64,000 nt of DNA from Nissabacter sp. SGAir0207 (GCF_005491205.1 NZ_CP028041.1:1-64000), one strand, 5' to 3'; counted from the first letter of the stretch, positions 28,376 to 40,801 are shown. Made by a program: numbers and translations. The notes: a model not told the origin generated them from the letters alone.

Positions 28376-29962
28376 TTACTCAAAAAAGGTAGCTAATTCG
28401 CAAATCTCAAAATATGAAATCTTATTCAATCCATTATCTAAATTAAACTTACGCATAAGAGTAAAAGTTGTAGAATAACACTCATCAGCCTGACTTGGCC
28501 CTGGTATTACTTCTGACATCTTGCTCGGTTCGTTATTCCTAATGAAATGCTTTATGTCTGCAAATATATAATCTCTGCACTTATCTAATCTGTAACCAGG
28601 GAAGGTTCTGATAGAAGTGTGTTTCAAAACAACTGAAATATAATGAGCAAGATCAATTTCGCTTGTCCACTGTCCTTCATATATTCTTTGATTATGATAG
28701 CCATCAAATTCTTCTAGTATCTCATTTAAGCTATCATATTGCGAGTAAGACCATTTTAATTTAATATTCTTACTTTTAAAATCTACAATGGCATTTCCAT
28801 CTAGAAAAGCAAAGATATTTTCTCCTCTAGCCAGTCGATTGTATTGATAACTAGAAGTAGAATAAAGACCCATTAAAAACAAAAGTGTAATAAGGTCAAC
28901 TGGTCTCGTTTGATGTAAAAGGACTGATTCTACTCTATCATACCAAAGCGTGACAGTTCTAAGATTCATTTTAAATCCATCACTGATGATTGTCATAAAT
29001 TCAATAATGTCATCAATTCTAGAGTTATTGTTCTTTAAGTATATGAAGTTAGCGTCATCTAGGGAAAATTCCACAAATACATTTGAATTGTAAATTTTCT
29101 CTTTGATGAATTCCTCCCTACTTATTTCTTTCAAACTTACTGTTCTTTGAAAGAACCTGTCTAAGTAAAGCTGAGAGTTAAACCCCTCACCATAAATGGC
29201 CTTAATTGAATGCTGTAATTGCTCTTTATCCGTAGCAACTACAAAAACAACACCTTTAATATCAAACACATGCTTAATGGTCTCTAGCATCTCTATAGCA
29301 TAGGTAGGCCGGCATCTATCTAACTCATCTATAAAAACAAAAAGTGGAAAGTGATAACTATTTGTTGAAGTTTCGATAACACTATTTAACCATTCAGAAA
29401 TTGATTTTTTAAACTCCTCAATACTTTGATTTGCCTCTTTATGAGTATCAATGGCTTTCTCCACTATTTTCGAGCTTATTTCGGAGAAAGCATCGCCGTC
29501 TATAACAGTATCAAGATCGTCAATGTCAACAGCCAGATGTTTTTTTATTAATGCTTTAGTAATGTCAGGTGCTAATGACTTTACTAGGTGCCATGATTTA
29601 CTCATTAGCGGTTTTTTAAAGAAATTCTTATCTGTTTTTGATATTAATGAAGATTGAATTTCTGATATAACATCTAGAAAAGGATCTTTCGAATGGTCGT
29701 TTTTCCAAGCGTCAATATAAACCGTGGGGAATTTGTTCTCAATTTCTGATTTCCAATTTCTTAGAAACCATGTTTTACCTCCACCCCATCCAGTGTTTAT
29801 ATTTAAAACGTAATTACTTTCTTTTCCTTTGTTTACCAAGAACTTTGTTAGAAACTTAGCGTGCTGGCTCCTTTGAAGCTTGTCTACTCCCAGCCCCGCA
29901 GTGGGTGATGTATCCCATTTGAATGGGAGTTGTTCGACTATTTCTATGGCGTTGTTTTCCAT
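28376..29962 (-). CDS. KAP-family P-loop NTPase
   Basis: This protein has 528 residues with Walker A GWGGGKTW at 58-65 and Walker B FPLFVFIDELDRCRP at about 205-219. The KAP pattern continues with YAIEMLETIKHVFD. KAP NTPases are often membrane-associated; one member, PifA of F, excludes phage T7. No obvious membrane segment interrupts the NTPase here. The DNA is strongly AT-rich compared with the backbone, so it was probably acquired horizontally. It may be transcribed with the resolvase upstream on the same strand (33-base gap). A role in phage exclusion is a reasonable guess, not shown. Confidence 0.82.
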   Translation of the reverse strand: MENNAIEIVEQLPFKWDTSPTAGLGVDKLQRSQHAKFLTKFLVNKGKESNYVLNINTGWGGGKTWFLRNWKSEIENKFPTVYIDAWKNDHSKDPFLDVISEIQSSLISKTDKNFFKKPLMSKSWHLVKSLAPDITKALIKKHLAVDIDDLDTVIDGDAFSEISSKIVEKAIDTHKEANQSIEEFKKSISEWLNSVIETSTNSYHFPLFVFIDELDRCRPTYAIEMLETIKHVFDIKGVVFVVATDKEQLQHSIKAIYGEGFNSQLYLDRFFQRTVSLKEISREEFIKEKIYNSNVFVEFSLDDANFIYLKNNNSRIDDIIEFMTIISDGFKMNLRTVTLWYDRVESVLLHQTRPVDLITLLFLMGLYSTSSYQYNRLARGENIFAFLDGNAIVDFKSKNIKLKWSYSQYDSLNEILEEFDGYHNQRIYEGQWTSEIDLAHYISVVLKHTSIRTFPGYRLDKCRDYIFADIKHFIRNNEPSKMSEVIPGPSQADECYSTTFTLMRKFNLDNGLNKISYFEICELATFFE

Positions 29963-29995
29963 TATTATATCCCATGCTCAGAAGATGATTAGATA

Positions 29996-30613
29996 TCAAA
30001 TTATTTTGCTTTTCGATATTCTTGTGACTGTACTTACGGAAACTCCAGCTAGCCTGGCGGTGTCAGCAATGCTATGGCCACTCTTTCTTAATGTCCTCAC
30101 TAATTGATGTTTATCATCGTTTGCAGGCCGGCCCTTATATTTTCCACTCTCTTTAGCCTTAAGGATGCCTTCTGCCTGGCGTCTCCGTCTGTCCTGGTAA
30201 TCCTTACGAGCAATCGCTGCCAACATGTCCAGCAACATACTGTTTACTGCCTTCAACATAGCGTCTGTAAAATCATCAGCTGTATGTTCGGATAATGCCA
30301 TATGGCTTGTAGGTAAATCGAGGCTAATGATCGATAGACGTTTTTCACTGATAAGGGCTTTCAGAAGTTGCCAGTTTTCTTCAGATAGTCGTGAAAGCCG
30401 ATCTACTTGTTCTATCAAAATGGCATCGCCCTGGTTTGCATCCTCAAGTAAACGTAGTAGCTCGGGACGCTGGAGTGAGGCACCAGATACATTTTCTACA
30501 TACCATCCGGCAACTCGCTGCCCTTTACTCTCTACGAATTCTTTCATGCGCTTCTGAGCACGATGTGCGTCCTGCTCTTGAGTTGATGCTCGCAGATATC
30601 CGAAAATGTACAT
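29996..30613 (-). CDS. Serine recombinase (resolvase/invertase family), paralogue of 39906-40556
   Basis: This protein has 205 residues. The catalytic serine is S10 (YLRASTQEQD), the core motif EQVDRLSRLSEENW follows at about 68-82, and a carboxyl helix-turn-helix (HSIADTARLAGVSVSTVTRI) covers about 180-199. Size and layout match small Tn3-type resolvases. It is much closer to the protein at 39906-40556 than to the TnpR next door. It would act on the repeats just upstream of its start (30632-30690). Confidence 0.9.
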   Translation of the reverse strand: MYIFGYLRASTQEQDAHRAQKRMKEFVESKGQRVAGWYVENVSGASLQRPELLRLLEDANQGDAILIEQVDRLSRLSEENWQLLKALISEKRLSIISLDLPTSHMALSEHTADDFTDAMLKAVNSMLLDMLAAIARKDYQDRRRRQAEGILKAKESGKYKGRPANDDKHQLVRTLRKSGHSIADTARLAGVSVSTVTRISKSKII

Positions 30614-30631
30614 AATTTAGCCGCCATATCT

Positions 30632-30690
30632 TTTTTAAGTTATTTCATAAATTTTATATCATTTAAGTTATCTCATATCTAACTTTATAC
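30632..30690. repeat. Probable res subsites of the - strand resolvase
   Basis: TTTAAGTTATTTCATA at about 30634-30649 and TTTAAGTTATCTCATA at about 30663-30678 are near-identical direct repeats just upstream of the resolvase start, in AT-rich DNA. Resolvases usually bind such subsites beside their own promoter. Confidence 0.6.
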
Positions 30691-30835
30691 CTTGTTTTTA
30701 CTATGTTCATTTAGGTATACCCTAATTGCACATGGCTTGTATCCTTACTACTTTAATGGTTTTACTTGATAAGTATTAGCTTGCTAATAGTATTAACCTT
30801 TTCATGATTGATTTTGTTTGCCTGTACTAAATCGA

Positions 30836-30935
30836 CCGGTTTCGTACATGTAGTATAGAGCCTGTCCGAAAGTTAGTGTTTTTAATTTCGGACATGCATT
30901 ATAATAAGTACCCCTATTTCGTACATAAAGTAACT
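30836..30935. other. Probable res site and promoter of tnpR
   Basis: An inverted repeat TGTCCGAAA (30863-30871) / TTTCGGACA (30886-30894) spans 32 bases. It is flanked by two copies of TTTCGTACAT (about 30839 and 30917). Both patterns resemble the TGTCCGAAAT-type subsites of Tn3-family res sites. The cluster ends at the tnpR start. Confidence 0.7.
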
Positions 30936-30937
30936 AC

Positions 30938-31534
30938 ATGTCACGAGTTTTTGCCTACTGCAGGGTATCAACCCTCGAACAGAACACTGAAAACCAGCGT
31001 CGTGAAATCGAAGCGGCCGGCTTTGCCATCAGACCCCAGCGACTGATTGAAGAGTACATAAGTGGTTCAGTCGCGGCTGCTGAACGCCCAGGATTTGTGC
31101 GTCTCCTTGATCGAATGGAAAACAGTGACGTTTTAATCGTAACGAAGTTGGATCGCCTCGGACGCAACGCCATGGATATCCGAAAAACCGTTGAGCTGCT
31201 TGCTGCGTCAGAAATTCGAGTTCACTGCCTGGCGTTGGGGGGGGTAGACCTAACAAGTCCGGCCGGAAAAATGACCATGCAGGTAATTTCTGCAGTCGCT
31301 GAATTTGAACGTGATCTGCTGCTTGAGCGTACGCATGCTGGTATTGCGCGGGCTAAGGCATCCGGAAAACGTTTCGGCCGCCCGCCGGCTCTGGATGACG
31401 AACAAAAGAAAGTGGTGTTTCTGCGTCTTAGTGAAGGGAAGAGTATCAGCGCGATTGCCCGCGAATTTGACACCACACGGCAGACCATTCTTAGAGTGAA
31501 AGCGATAATGGAAAACGCTGATGCTCGTTCATAA
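30938..31534 (+). CDS. TnpR-type resolvase
   Basis: This serine recombinase has 198 residues and catalytic S10 ([10 protein letters not shown]). It has the [13 protein letters not shown] motif, the long helix region ending [17 protein letters not shown], and a carboxyl helix-turn-helix ([19 protein letters not shown]). It matches Tn3-family TnpR. No matching transposase is present, so it is a transposon remnant or works in multimer resolution. It diverges from the AT-rich resolvase across a 324-base region with candidate res sites. Confidence 0.92.
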   Translation: MSRVFAYCRVSTLEQNTENQRREIEAAGFAIRPQRLIEEYISGSVAAAERPGFVRLLDRMENSDVLIVTKLDRLGRNAMDIRKTVELLAASEIRVHCLALGGVDLTSPAGKMTMQVISAVAEFERDLLLERTHAGIARAKASGKRFGRPPALDDEQKKVVFLRLSEGKSISAIAREFDTTRQTILRVKAIMENADARS

Positions 31535-31628
31535 GTTGCTTTTCTGTGTAGGTCCGCTTTATGCCAGAAGCGGACGTTAAAAATTCATAATGGTTCATTA
31601 AATGACAGGGAAGAATGTAGAACAAAGC

Positions 31629-32363
31629 TTACATATGCCCTGTTCTGAGCGCATTCAGCCAGTCGGGACGACTATTGCTGAGCGCAACTAAAGCTGCTGA
31701 TTCCCAGTCATACTCAACCGCTCTGAACTCTGCTTTCCATAACCCGTTATGTTGCTCCACAATTGCATAGCGGGCATGGGGAGAACCACTTTCCATTACA
31801 TGCGCAAAGGGGGTGTCATCATCATAAGCCTGCAATCCTACGCTGCCGGGGTTGACAATGAATCTGCCGTCAGACAGCCGCAGTTTTCGGGGGATATGCG
31901 TATGGCCGCACAGGATCAACGATTCGCTTCTGCTTTCAATAAGCGCTAAAACGCGCGCCTCCGACGAGGGCTGCACGCCTGAAGCAGTGACCTCTTCAAG
32001 AAGATAAATGAGGTCGTCACCCGGTACACCGTGCACCATCAGAATGTCTTCATTAAATGTTAACTGCGCCGGCAGGTTTTTTAGCCACTCCCAATGCGCA
32101 GCGTGAAGGCTTTTAAAAGCATGGCTGTCAGATAAGCTCATATCTGACAACTCCTGTTCGAGGAGTTGTCGTTCGTGATTACCTCTTATAGTTGGAATGT
32201 TAAGAGACATCAGCCTGTCAGCGGTTTCCGCAGGGAATAGCCCTCCCGAAACAATATCGCCCAAATTCAGAATTTGATCGACCCTCTGAGGTTGAATGTC
32301 CGTTAGCACAGCATCCAGCGCCGGAAGATTCCCATGAATATCTGATATCACTGCCAGTTTCAT
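31629..32363 (-). CDS. Calcineurin-like metallophosphoesterase
   Basis: This protein has 244 residues and all the metal-binding motifs of the family: SDIHGN (7-12), LGDIVSGG (about 34-41), GNHE (about 60-63) and GHTHIPRKL (about 154-162). It is of the YfcE/YmdB-like small-phosphoesterase type; the substrate cannot be told. It is a chromosomal-type gene in the cargo block and appears monocistronic. Confidence 0.88.
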   Translation of the reverse strand: MKLAVISDIHGNLPALDAVLTDIQPQRVDQILNLGDIVSGGLFPAETADRLMSLNIPTIRGNHERQLLEQELSDMSLSDSHAFKSLHAAHWEWLKNLPAQLTFNEDILMVHGVPGDDLIYLLEEVTASGVQPSSEARVLALIESRSESLILCGHTHIPRKLRLSDGRFIVNPGSVGLQAYDDDTPFAHVMESGSPHARYAIVEQHNGLWKAEFRAVEYDWESAALVALSNSRPDWLNALRTGHM

Positions 32364-32612
32364 ACTGCTTTCCCTTTAAGTTAATCTCACAGATTCATTC
32401 ACCTGAGCGGCCTGCAAACCGGATAAAGACACTGTCTGCAACCAATCTTTCTCGGAAAATAACGCGGCGTCTGTCCTGATGCATTGCTCAGGCAGCTGAG
32501 TAGTTAGCTGAAAGGTTGCCAAGGAAATTCTGCGCTGTCTGGGATGTGGATGCCGGTATCATGGCTGTTCGTCGCTGAGCTGCTTTTCAAACCTGTTTGT
32601 CGTTACGCTGTC

Positions 32613-32638
32613 AGAGCGCCATCATGGCGCTCTTTATT
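32613..32638 (+). terminator. Rho-independent terminator
   Basis: AGAGCGCC (32613-32620), loop ATCAT, GGCGCTCT (32626-32633), then TTATTT. It points along the + strand although both neighbouring genes are on the - strand. It is probably left from a lost + strand gene, or acts as a two-way hairpin ahead of the phosphoesterase. I see nothing else in 32364-32660. Confidence 0.55.
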
Positions 32639-32660
32639 TGAGATAAAGCAGGTGCCGGAG

Positions 32661-33605
32661 CTACTGTGCTCCGATGAGACTGAGATAAAAAGACAGTGTG
32701 AACAGGGAAAGTATGGTCGAAATCAGCACGCATCTTGACGTGGTGACGGCCTCACGACGGTAAAATTCTGCCAGCATAAAAGGACCGGTGCCGGTGGGTA
32801 GTGCGGCAAGCAGAACAGCAGTCTGCGTCAGCAGCGGGGACAGATGAAACACGCTGGAAGCAAGCCACCAGGTCAGTAACGGCTGAACCAGCAATTTCAG
32901 TACAACCAGCATGGTCACCGTAAAGGTTTCCTTTTCTGCCTTACGTGATGGCTTTCCAGCCAGAAACAGCCCGAGCGCAATTAGAGCACAGGGTGAGGCT
33001 GCCCCTCCCAGCAATTTCAGAAAGACATTAACTGAGCCAGGGACGCTCAGGCCCAGCGCCGGGAAGATGACAGCGATAGCAGGTGAAACAAGAAGAGGAT
33101 TGCGAAGAAGTGATTTTGCCACCCGGGCAAAAATAATACGCTGTCTGACCTCTCCCTGCAGCCCCGTTTCGATAATGATAATGCCTATCCCGAACAGCAC
33201 AGAGACGGTCAGGATCGTCGCAATAAGCGTAGGCGCGAGCGAACCATGGCCTAAAAATACCGTCACAAGCGGGAAGCCGATAAACCCCGTATTTGCATAA
33301 CCTGCATTCAGGGCATCTATAGCCGCGTCCGCAAGATGACGGGTACGGCGCAGCTGTATCACGATGGTGAGGAAAAAGACGGCCATCATCCCAATGGAAA
33401 ACGCCACGATGAACGCGGGCTGCGCCAGGTCGGCCCACTTTGCACTGGCAATTATGTCGAACAACAGCGCAGGTAACGCCAGATAAACGACAAAACGGTT
33501 TAGTTCTGTAAGGGCATTTTCTCCCAAGATCTTCAGTTTCCGCGCAAGCCAGCCGGCCAGTATCAGTGCAAATATCGGCAGTACTACATTAAGTGTGGAG
33601 AGCAT
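32661..33605 (-). CDS. AEC-family (auxin efflux carrier) permease
   Basis: This membrane protein has 314 residues and about ten hydrophobic segments in two repeats of five. It begins LNVVLPIFALILAGWLARKL, which is typical of AEC/malate-type carriers, with NAGYANTGFIGFPL at about 103-116. Such carriers export or exchange small organic acids; the substrate is unknown. It is divergent from the LysR gene, a common arrangement in which the regulator controls the transporter. Confidence 0.88.
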   Translation of the reverse strand: MLSTLNVVLPIFALILAGWLARKLKILGENALTELNRFVVYLALPALLFDIIASAKWADLAQPAFIVAFSIGMMAVFFLTIVIQLRRTRHLADAAIDALNAGYANTGFIGFPLVTVFLGHGSLAPTLIATILTVSVLFGIGIIIIETGLQGEVRQRIIFARVAKSLLRNPLLVSPAIAVIFPALGLSVPGSVNVFLKLLGGAASPCALIALGLFLAGKPSRKAEKETFTVTMLVVLKLLVQPLLTWWLASSVFHLSPLLTQTAVLLAALPTGTGPFMLAEFYRREAVTTSRCVLISTILSLFTLSFYLSLIGAQ

Positions 33606-33705
33606 ATGAGTGATTCGTTCGTAAAAGCCCTACTTTAGGTTGCACTGCCTATATAATCTAATGCCTTTTAAACGCGTTATTCATACCTTAAAGGCATCGG
33701 TTGCA

Positions 33706-34611
33706 ATGACAGATTTACGCCAGCTGCGGTATTTCCTTACGCTCAGCGAAACGCTCAATTACGGCAGGGCAGCGGAGCGATTAAATATCACCCAACCCCC
33801 TCTGAGCCGGCAGATTGCCGGGCTTGAGAAGATGCTGGGCGTTAAGCTGTTTAATCGCCATCACCATGGCGTTTCTCTCACAGCGGCGGGTGAAGCCTTT
33901 CAACAGGAGGCGAAAACGGTAATGGCTGCCTATGGTCAGGCCTGTCGCAATGCCAGGCTGGCAGAATGTGGTGAAAAAGGCAGTCTGTCGGTGGGCTTCA
34001 TGATGCATGCTGCTTACTCAACGCTTCCTGACCTGACGCGACGTATGGTTACAGCCTTTCCTGACGTAAAGTTACTCTTGCATGAAGTGACGCCCGGTAC
34101 GCTCGTGAAAGACGTTCTCGACGGCATATATGATACTGGCGTGGTATTTCATCCCGGTTCGGTTCACGGCCTCGAACACCTGACCATGAGGCATGAGAGA
34201 CTGTGCCTGGCCGTTAACTCACAGCACCCGCTCGCCAGGAAAAGAGTTATCGGAGCCGCTGACTTTCAGAACGAACCGCTCATTGTCACCCCTCATGCTG
34301 CAGCACCAGTGCTCAGGGATATGATTGACTTATTCTTACGTCATCAGGGTATTGAGCCCTATTACCGTTTAGAAACCCAGCTGCAGCAGACGATAGTCAG
34401 CCTTGTGGCAGAAGGCCTGGGCATGGCGCTTGTGCCCGAATCGGTAAAAAAACTCAGCTACGCTGGCGTGAAGTATAAAGAAGTAGCCATGAGTCCAGGC
34501 ATTGAACAGGTTCTGATATGGCGCAAAGGTAACACTAATCCGGCTCTGGCATTATTCGTAAAGCTTGCCCGGCATATTTTTGAAAATGAGATACCGGCAG
34601 AAAAAAAATGA
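33706..34611 (+). CDS. LysR-family transcriptional regulator
   Basis: This protein has 301 residues. The amino winged helix-turn-helix (MTDLRQLRYFLTLSETLNYG followed by RAAERLNITQPPLSRQIAGL) covers about 1-62, and a substrate-binding-like effector domain covers about 90-295. The start at 33706 gives the normal LysR length; ATGs at 33640 and 33661 would add an atypical leader. It is transcribed away from the AEC carrier across a 100-base gap, so it probably regulates that carrier and itself. Confidence 0.9.
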   Translation: MTDLRQLRYFLTLSETLNYGRAAERLNITQPPLSRQIAGLEKMLGVKLFNRHHHGVSLTAAGEAFQQEAKTVMAAYGQACRNARLAECGEKGSLSVGFMMHAAYSTLPDLTRRMVTAFPDVKLLLHEVTPGTLVKDVLDGIYDTGVVFHPGSVHGLEHLTMRHERLCLAVNSQHPLARKRVIGAADFQNEPLIVTPHAAAPVLRDMIDLFLRHQGIEPYYRLETQLQQTIVSLVAEGLGMALVPESVKKLSYAGVKYKEVAMSPGIEQVLIWRKGNTNPALALFVKLARHIFENEIPAEKK

Positions 34612-34792
34612 CAGCTTTAGCATTCCTTTCCCGGTGTTCAGGCGATCTTTCCGCAGTGACCGGAAAGTGCGAAGGCTCACCAAAGTCCCGGATTACGCAA
34701 TACAGATCACATTTCTGAGCTGTCATCCGGCGTAACAGCGGCCTGACATTGACCCTCCGTGAAGGTGAGTGATAGTTTTGTGGCAAGGCATT

Positions 34793-34880
34793 AAGCTTGT
34801 TACCGTTCGGCGGGCAAAACGTAAATGCAGCAACAGGATTAACCTCCTGGCTGTTTTTATGTTTTGCCCGTTTTTGTTTT
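34793..34880 (+). promoter_or_regulatory. RAT antiterminator site and terminator ahead of the antiterminator gene
   Basis: The stretch 34793-34821 (TTGTTACC... GGGCAAAAC) matches the ribonucleic antiterminator sites bound by BglG/LicT proteins. It overlaps the 5' arm of a terminator: CGGGCAAAAC at 34811-34820 pairs perfectly with GTTTTGCCCG at 34861-34870, followed by TTTTTGTTTT. The two folds exclude each other, which is the classic bgl switch. Active antiterminator should let transcription into its own gene at 34894. Confidence 0.88.
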
Positions 34881-34893
34881 CCTGGAGTTGGCG

Positions 34894-35739
34894 ATGCTCA
34901 TTAGACAAATCCTTAATAACAACGTCGTCAGCGTTACCGACACTAAGGGTACAGAGTTCATCCTGACCGGTAAGGGGCTTGGTTTTAATGCGCAGGCCGG
35001 CCAGGACGTGGACATTGCGAAAGTGGAAAAGACGTTCCGGCTTCATGATGACCGGGTGTCGGATCGTTTTAAGGTATTACTTAATGAAATACCGGTAGAG
35101 GTTATTCAGCTGACGGATGACATCATTTCTCTGGCAAGGAATGCGCTTGGGGCGAGGCTCAGTGAAAGCCTGTATGTTTCTCTGGCCGACCACCTGTACT
35201 ACGCGCTTGAGCGCCACAGGGAAGGTCAGGACATTCGCAATCCGCTGGAATGGGAAGTTCGCAACTTTTACCGGAAAGAATATCTGGTCAGCCGACAGGC
35301 GCTGGCGCTCATAGCGTCACGTACCGGTCAGCTTTTACCTGACGCCGAGGCCTGCAGCATCGCGCTGCACATCGTGAACGCCTCAATGAATACGCCAGAC
35401 GGGCAGGTAATGGAGATCACGAAGCTGATTTTTCAAATCCAGAATATCGTCAAGTACTGGTTTGGCATCACGGCCGATGAGCAGAGCATCAATTATCAGC
35501 GCTTTGTCACGCACCTGAAGTTTTTTGCCCAGCGCGTGATGAACGGAGAGGTGCTGGATAATGATGATGAGGAGTTATTCTCACAGATGCCTGAAAAGTA
35601 TGAAAAAACGCTTGGGTGTGTTAAGGCAATAAGCGATTTCATACTGAAAAATTACAGCCACACTATGAGCAGTTCTGAAAAGCTTTATCTGACGGTGCAC
35701 ATCGGTAACGTCGTTAACCGTCACAAACATTCCATTTAG
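34894..35739 (+). CDS. BglG/LicT-family transcription antiterminator
   Basis: This protein has 281 residues: an RNA-binding CAT domain (MLIRQILNNNVVSVTDTKGT, about 1-56), then two PTS-regulation domains (about 65-165 and 170-281). The PRD histidines are visible in SLADHLYYALERH, in CSIALHIVNA and in YLTVHIGNV. It binds RAT RNA and prevents termination. Phosphorylation by the PTS turns it off without substrate. The start at 34894 follows GGAG. It controls itself through the upstream site and the PTS genes through the downstream one. Confidence 0.92.
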   Translation: MLIRQILNNNVVSVTDTKGTEFILTGKGLGFNAQAGQDVDIAKVEKTFRLHDDRVSDRFKVLLNEIPVEVIQLTDDIISLARNALGARLSESLYVSLADHLYYALERHREGQDIRNPLEWEVRNFYRKEYLVSRQALALIASRTGQLLPDAEACSIALHIVNASMNTPDGQVMEITKLIFQIQNIVKYWFGITADEQSINYQRFVTHLKFFAQRVMNGEVLDNDDEELFSQMPEKYEKTLGCVKAISDFILKNYSHTMSSSEKLYLTVHIGNVVNRHKHSI

Positions 35740-35822
35740 GCTTGTTACTGTTAAATCAGGCAAACCCCAGAGGAAGCAAGGTGCCCGGCCCCGTTGCCCG
35801 GCAGTTGTTTACGGGCATTTTT
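35737..35822 (+). promoter_or_regulatory. Second RAT site and terminator ahead of the PTS gene
   Basis: GGCTTGTTACTG followed by AATCAGGCAAACC (35739-35766) is a near-consensus RAT site, beginning at the stop codon of the antiterminator gene. A terminator follows: TGCCCG (35795-35800), loop, CGGGCA (35812-35817), TTTTT. The direct overlap of RAT with this stem is not as clear as at the first site. Confidence 0.75.
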
Positions 35823-35847
35823 CGCCCTGAATCTGGAGAATCAATCA

Positions 35848-39257
<3,410 letters not shown>

Positions 39258-39266
39258 CACTACAAA

Positions 39267-39293
39267 GCCCTGGCGGGACTGTGCTGTCAGGGC
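39267..39293 (+). terminator. Hairpin after the glucosidase gene
   Basis: GCCCTG (39267-39272) and CAGGGC (39288-39293) form a stem shortly after the stop. There is no strong T run, so it is a weak candidate for the end of the bgl-type operon. Confidence 0.35.
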
Positions 39294-39335
39294 GTCTCAT
39301 AATTCCGCCCGGATGCCACCCGGCCCTACTGTGCA

Positions 39336-39593
39336 TTATTTCCGGGTACGGTCTTTCACCCGACGGCGATATAATGCTGGATTCATGTCGGCCATCCGGC
39401 TGAAGACCCTCCTTAAACTGCCCTCATGCGCGTAACCTGAATCAGCTGCGATCTGCTTAATAGTTTTAGCGGATGTTTCAAGCGCCAGACTAGCCCTTTA
39501 ACACCTGATTCTGTCGATAAACTGTTTCGGTGACTCACCAAAAAAATATTCGCTATCGTACCTGCTCAGCCGGGAGAAGAGCCACACGTTCAT
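39336..39593 (-). pseudogene. AraC-family regulator remnant
   Basis: Read on the - strand, one frame of 86 codons gives MNVWLFSRLSRYDSEYFFGE then SPKQFIDRIRC, a TAA at codon 32, and then RASLALETSAKTIKQIAADS, GYAHEGSLRRVFSRMADMNP and ALYRRRVKDR. This is the paired helix-turn-helix of an AraC-family regulator (GlxA-like), without its amino domain and with an internal stop. It is a dead fragment at the edge of the cargo block. Confidence 0.75.
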
Positions 39594-39839
39594 CCTGCTG
39601 TTTTGATTACGGCAAAAGGTATTCAATTCTGTACGTTATGAGTTCAACTCACCTCTCATAGCGCACACATGAAAACATGTAAATTTTACATTTGCGCTTC
39701 ACGCCCTGAGACATTCAGCATTTTCATCAAATGATTGCACTACGTGAATTCTTATGAAAATCCCATGTGATTCCCACAAAGCCTAAAAATTTGGCCAGGT
39801 ATACCCCAAAGTCACGGCCAAAACTTACCCTTTTTCGCT

Positions 39840-39900
39840 TGAATGTCATGACCTATATGTCATACTACTACATGTCATAACTTTTAAGTCATGTGTGATT
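39840..39900. repeat. Probable res subsites of the resolvase at 39906
   Basis: ATGTCAT recurs at about 39843, 39857 and 39872, and GTCATGTG is near 39888, just upstream of the resolvase start. Repeats of this kind beside a serine recombinase gene are usual binding subsites. Confidence 0.55.
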
Positions 39901-39905
39901 AACAA

Positions 39906-40556
39906 ATGTACATTTTTGCATACTTACGAGCATCGACTCAGGAACAGGATGCTGAACGGGCAAAAAAACGCCTTCAGGAGTTCGCAACGGAACGTGGCCA
40001 TCGTATCGCTAGTTGGTTCGTAGAAAATGTCTCTGGTGCGTCTCTTCAACGGCCTGAGCTAATGCGGCTTCTTGAAAACGCATCACCAGGTGATGCATTG
40101 CTTATCGAACAGGTAGATCGGCTTTCACGCCTTGATGAAGCTGGCTGGCAAAAGTTGAAAGAGCTTATAGGCAATAAAAATTTGTCAATAATTAGCCTTG
40201 ATCTTCCAACAAGCCATGTAGCGCTCGAAAGTCATAAAAGTGATGATTTCACAGCAGTAATGCTGCGGGCTATCAACGCGATGATGCTCGATATGCTTGC
40301 GGCCATTGCTCGTAAGGACTACCAAGACAGGCGGCGCCGACAAATTGAAGGGATTTCTAAGGCTAAACAACAAGGCAAATATAAAGGCAAGCAACCCAAC
40401 ATACAGCTGCATGAGAACGTAATCAAACTGCGGCTTCAAAAAGGAATGAGTATACGAGAGACTGCATCAATTTGTGGTATTTCAGAGCGTCAGGTCATTA
40501 GGATAACCAATTATCATCGTGATAAGAAACACTTCTATTTGGATGAGGAGTTATGA
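39906..40556 (+). CDS. Serine recombinase (resolvase family), paralogue of 29996-30613
   Basis: This protein has 216 residues, catalytic S10 (YLRASTQEQD), EQVDRLSRLDEAGW, and a carboxyl helix-turn-helix (MSIRETASICGISERQVIRI). Long stretches (SGASLQRPEL, then DMLAAIARKDYQDRRRRQ) are identical to the - strand copy at 29996-30613. Codons and binding repeats differ, so this is an old relationship and not a recent duplication. The two paralogues point outward and bound the 30.6-39.9 kb cargo. Confidence 0.9.
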   Translation: MYIFAYLRASTQEQDAERAKKRLQEFATERGHRIASWFVENVSGASLQRPELMRLLENASPGDALLIEQVDRLSRLDEAGWQKLKELIGNKNLSIISLDLPTSHVALESHKSDDFTAVMLRAINAMMLDMLAAIARKDYQDRRRRQIEGISKAKQQGKYKGKQPNIQLHENVIKLRLQKGMSIRETASICGISERQVIRITNYHRDKKHFYLDEEL

Positions 40557-40801
40557 GCATGGGTCTTATTATTTTATTTTAGAATCTACTTATCTGCTTA
40601 GCTAGCATGCATCTTGGTTTTGTTATCGCAATCGGAATTAATAAGAGCAAAATTGCAAAACGAACTGGTATAGTCTTAGGGCTGATAATTGGCATTAGTA
40701 TTGTTTATTGGTCGCATAATCAGATGATAGAAGATTGCACTAATATCGAATCGCTTAGCACAGGGCTTATGTGTGCGGGTTATTCTGGTGCGAACAGTTA
40801 A
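40553..40801 (+). pseudogene. Small membrane protein frame with an amber codon
   Basis: From an ATG overlapping the resolvase stop (ATGA), the frame reads MSMGLIILF, then TAG at codon 10, then NLLICLASMHLGFVIAIGIN and a second hydrophobic stretch (GIVLGLIIGISIVYW), stopping at 40801. The restored protein would have about 82 residues and two membrane segments. Without readthrough, only the 64-residue frame from 40607 remains, and it has no ribosome site. It could be a decayed partner of the resolvase gene. Confidence 0.4.

Noticed and set aside
31552..31575. Hairpin GTCCGCTT/AAGCGGAC as terminator between tnpR and the phosphoesterase
   Set aside because: The stem is real, but no T run follows on either strand, so I did not call it a terminator.
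32364..32660. Small + strand gene ending at the terminator 32613-32638
   Set aside because: No frame there has a ribosome site or protein-like composition.
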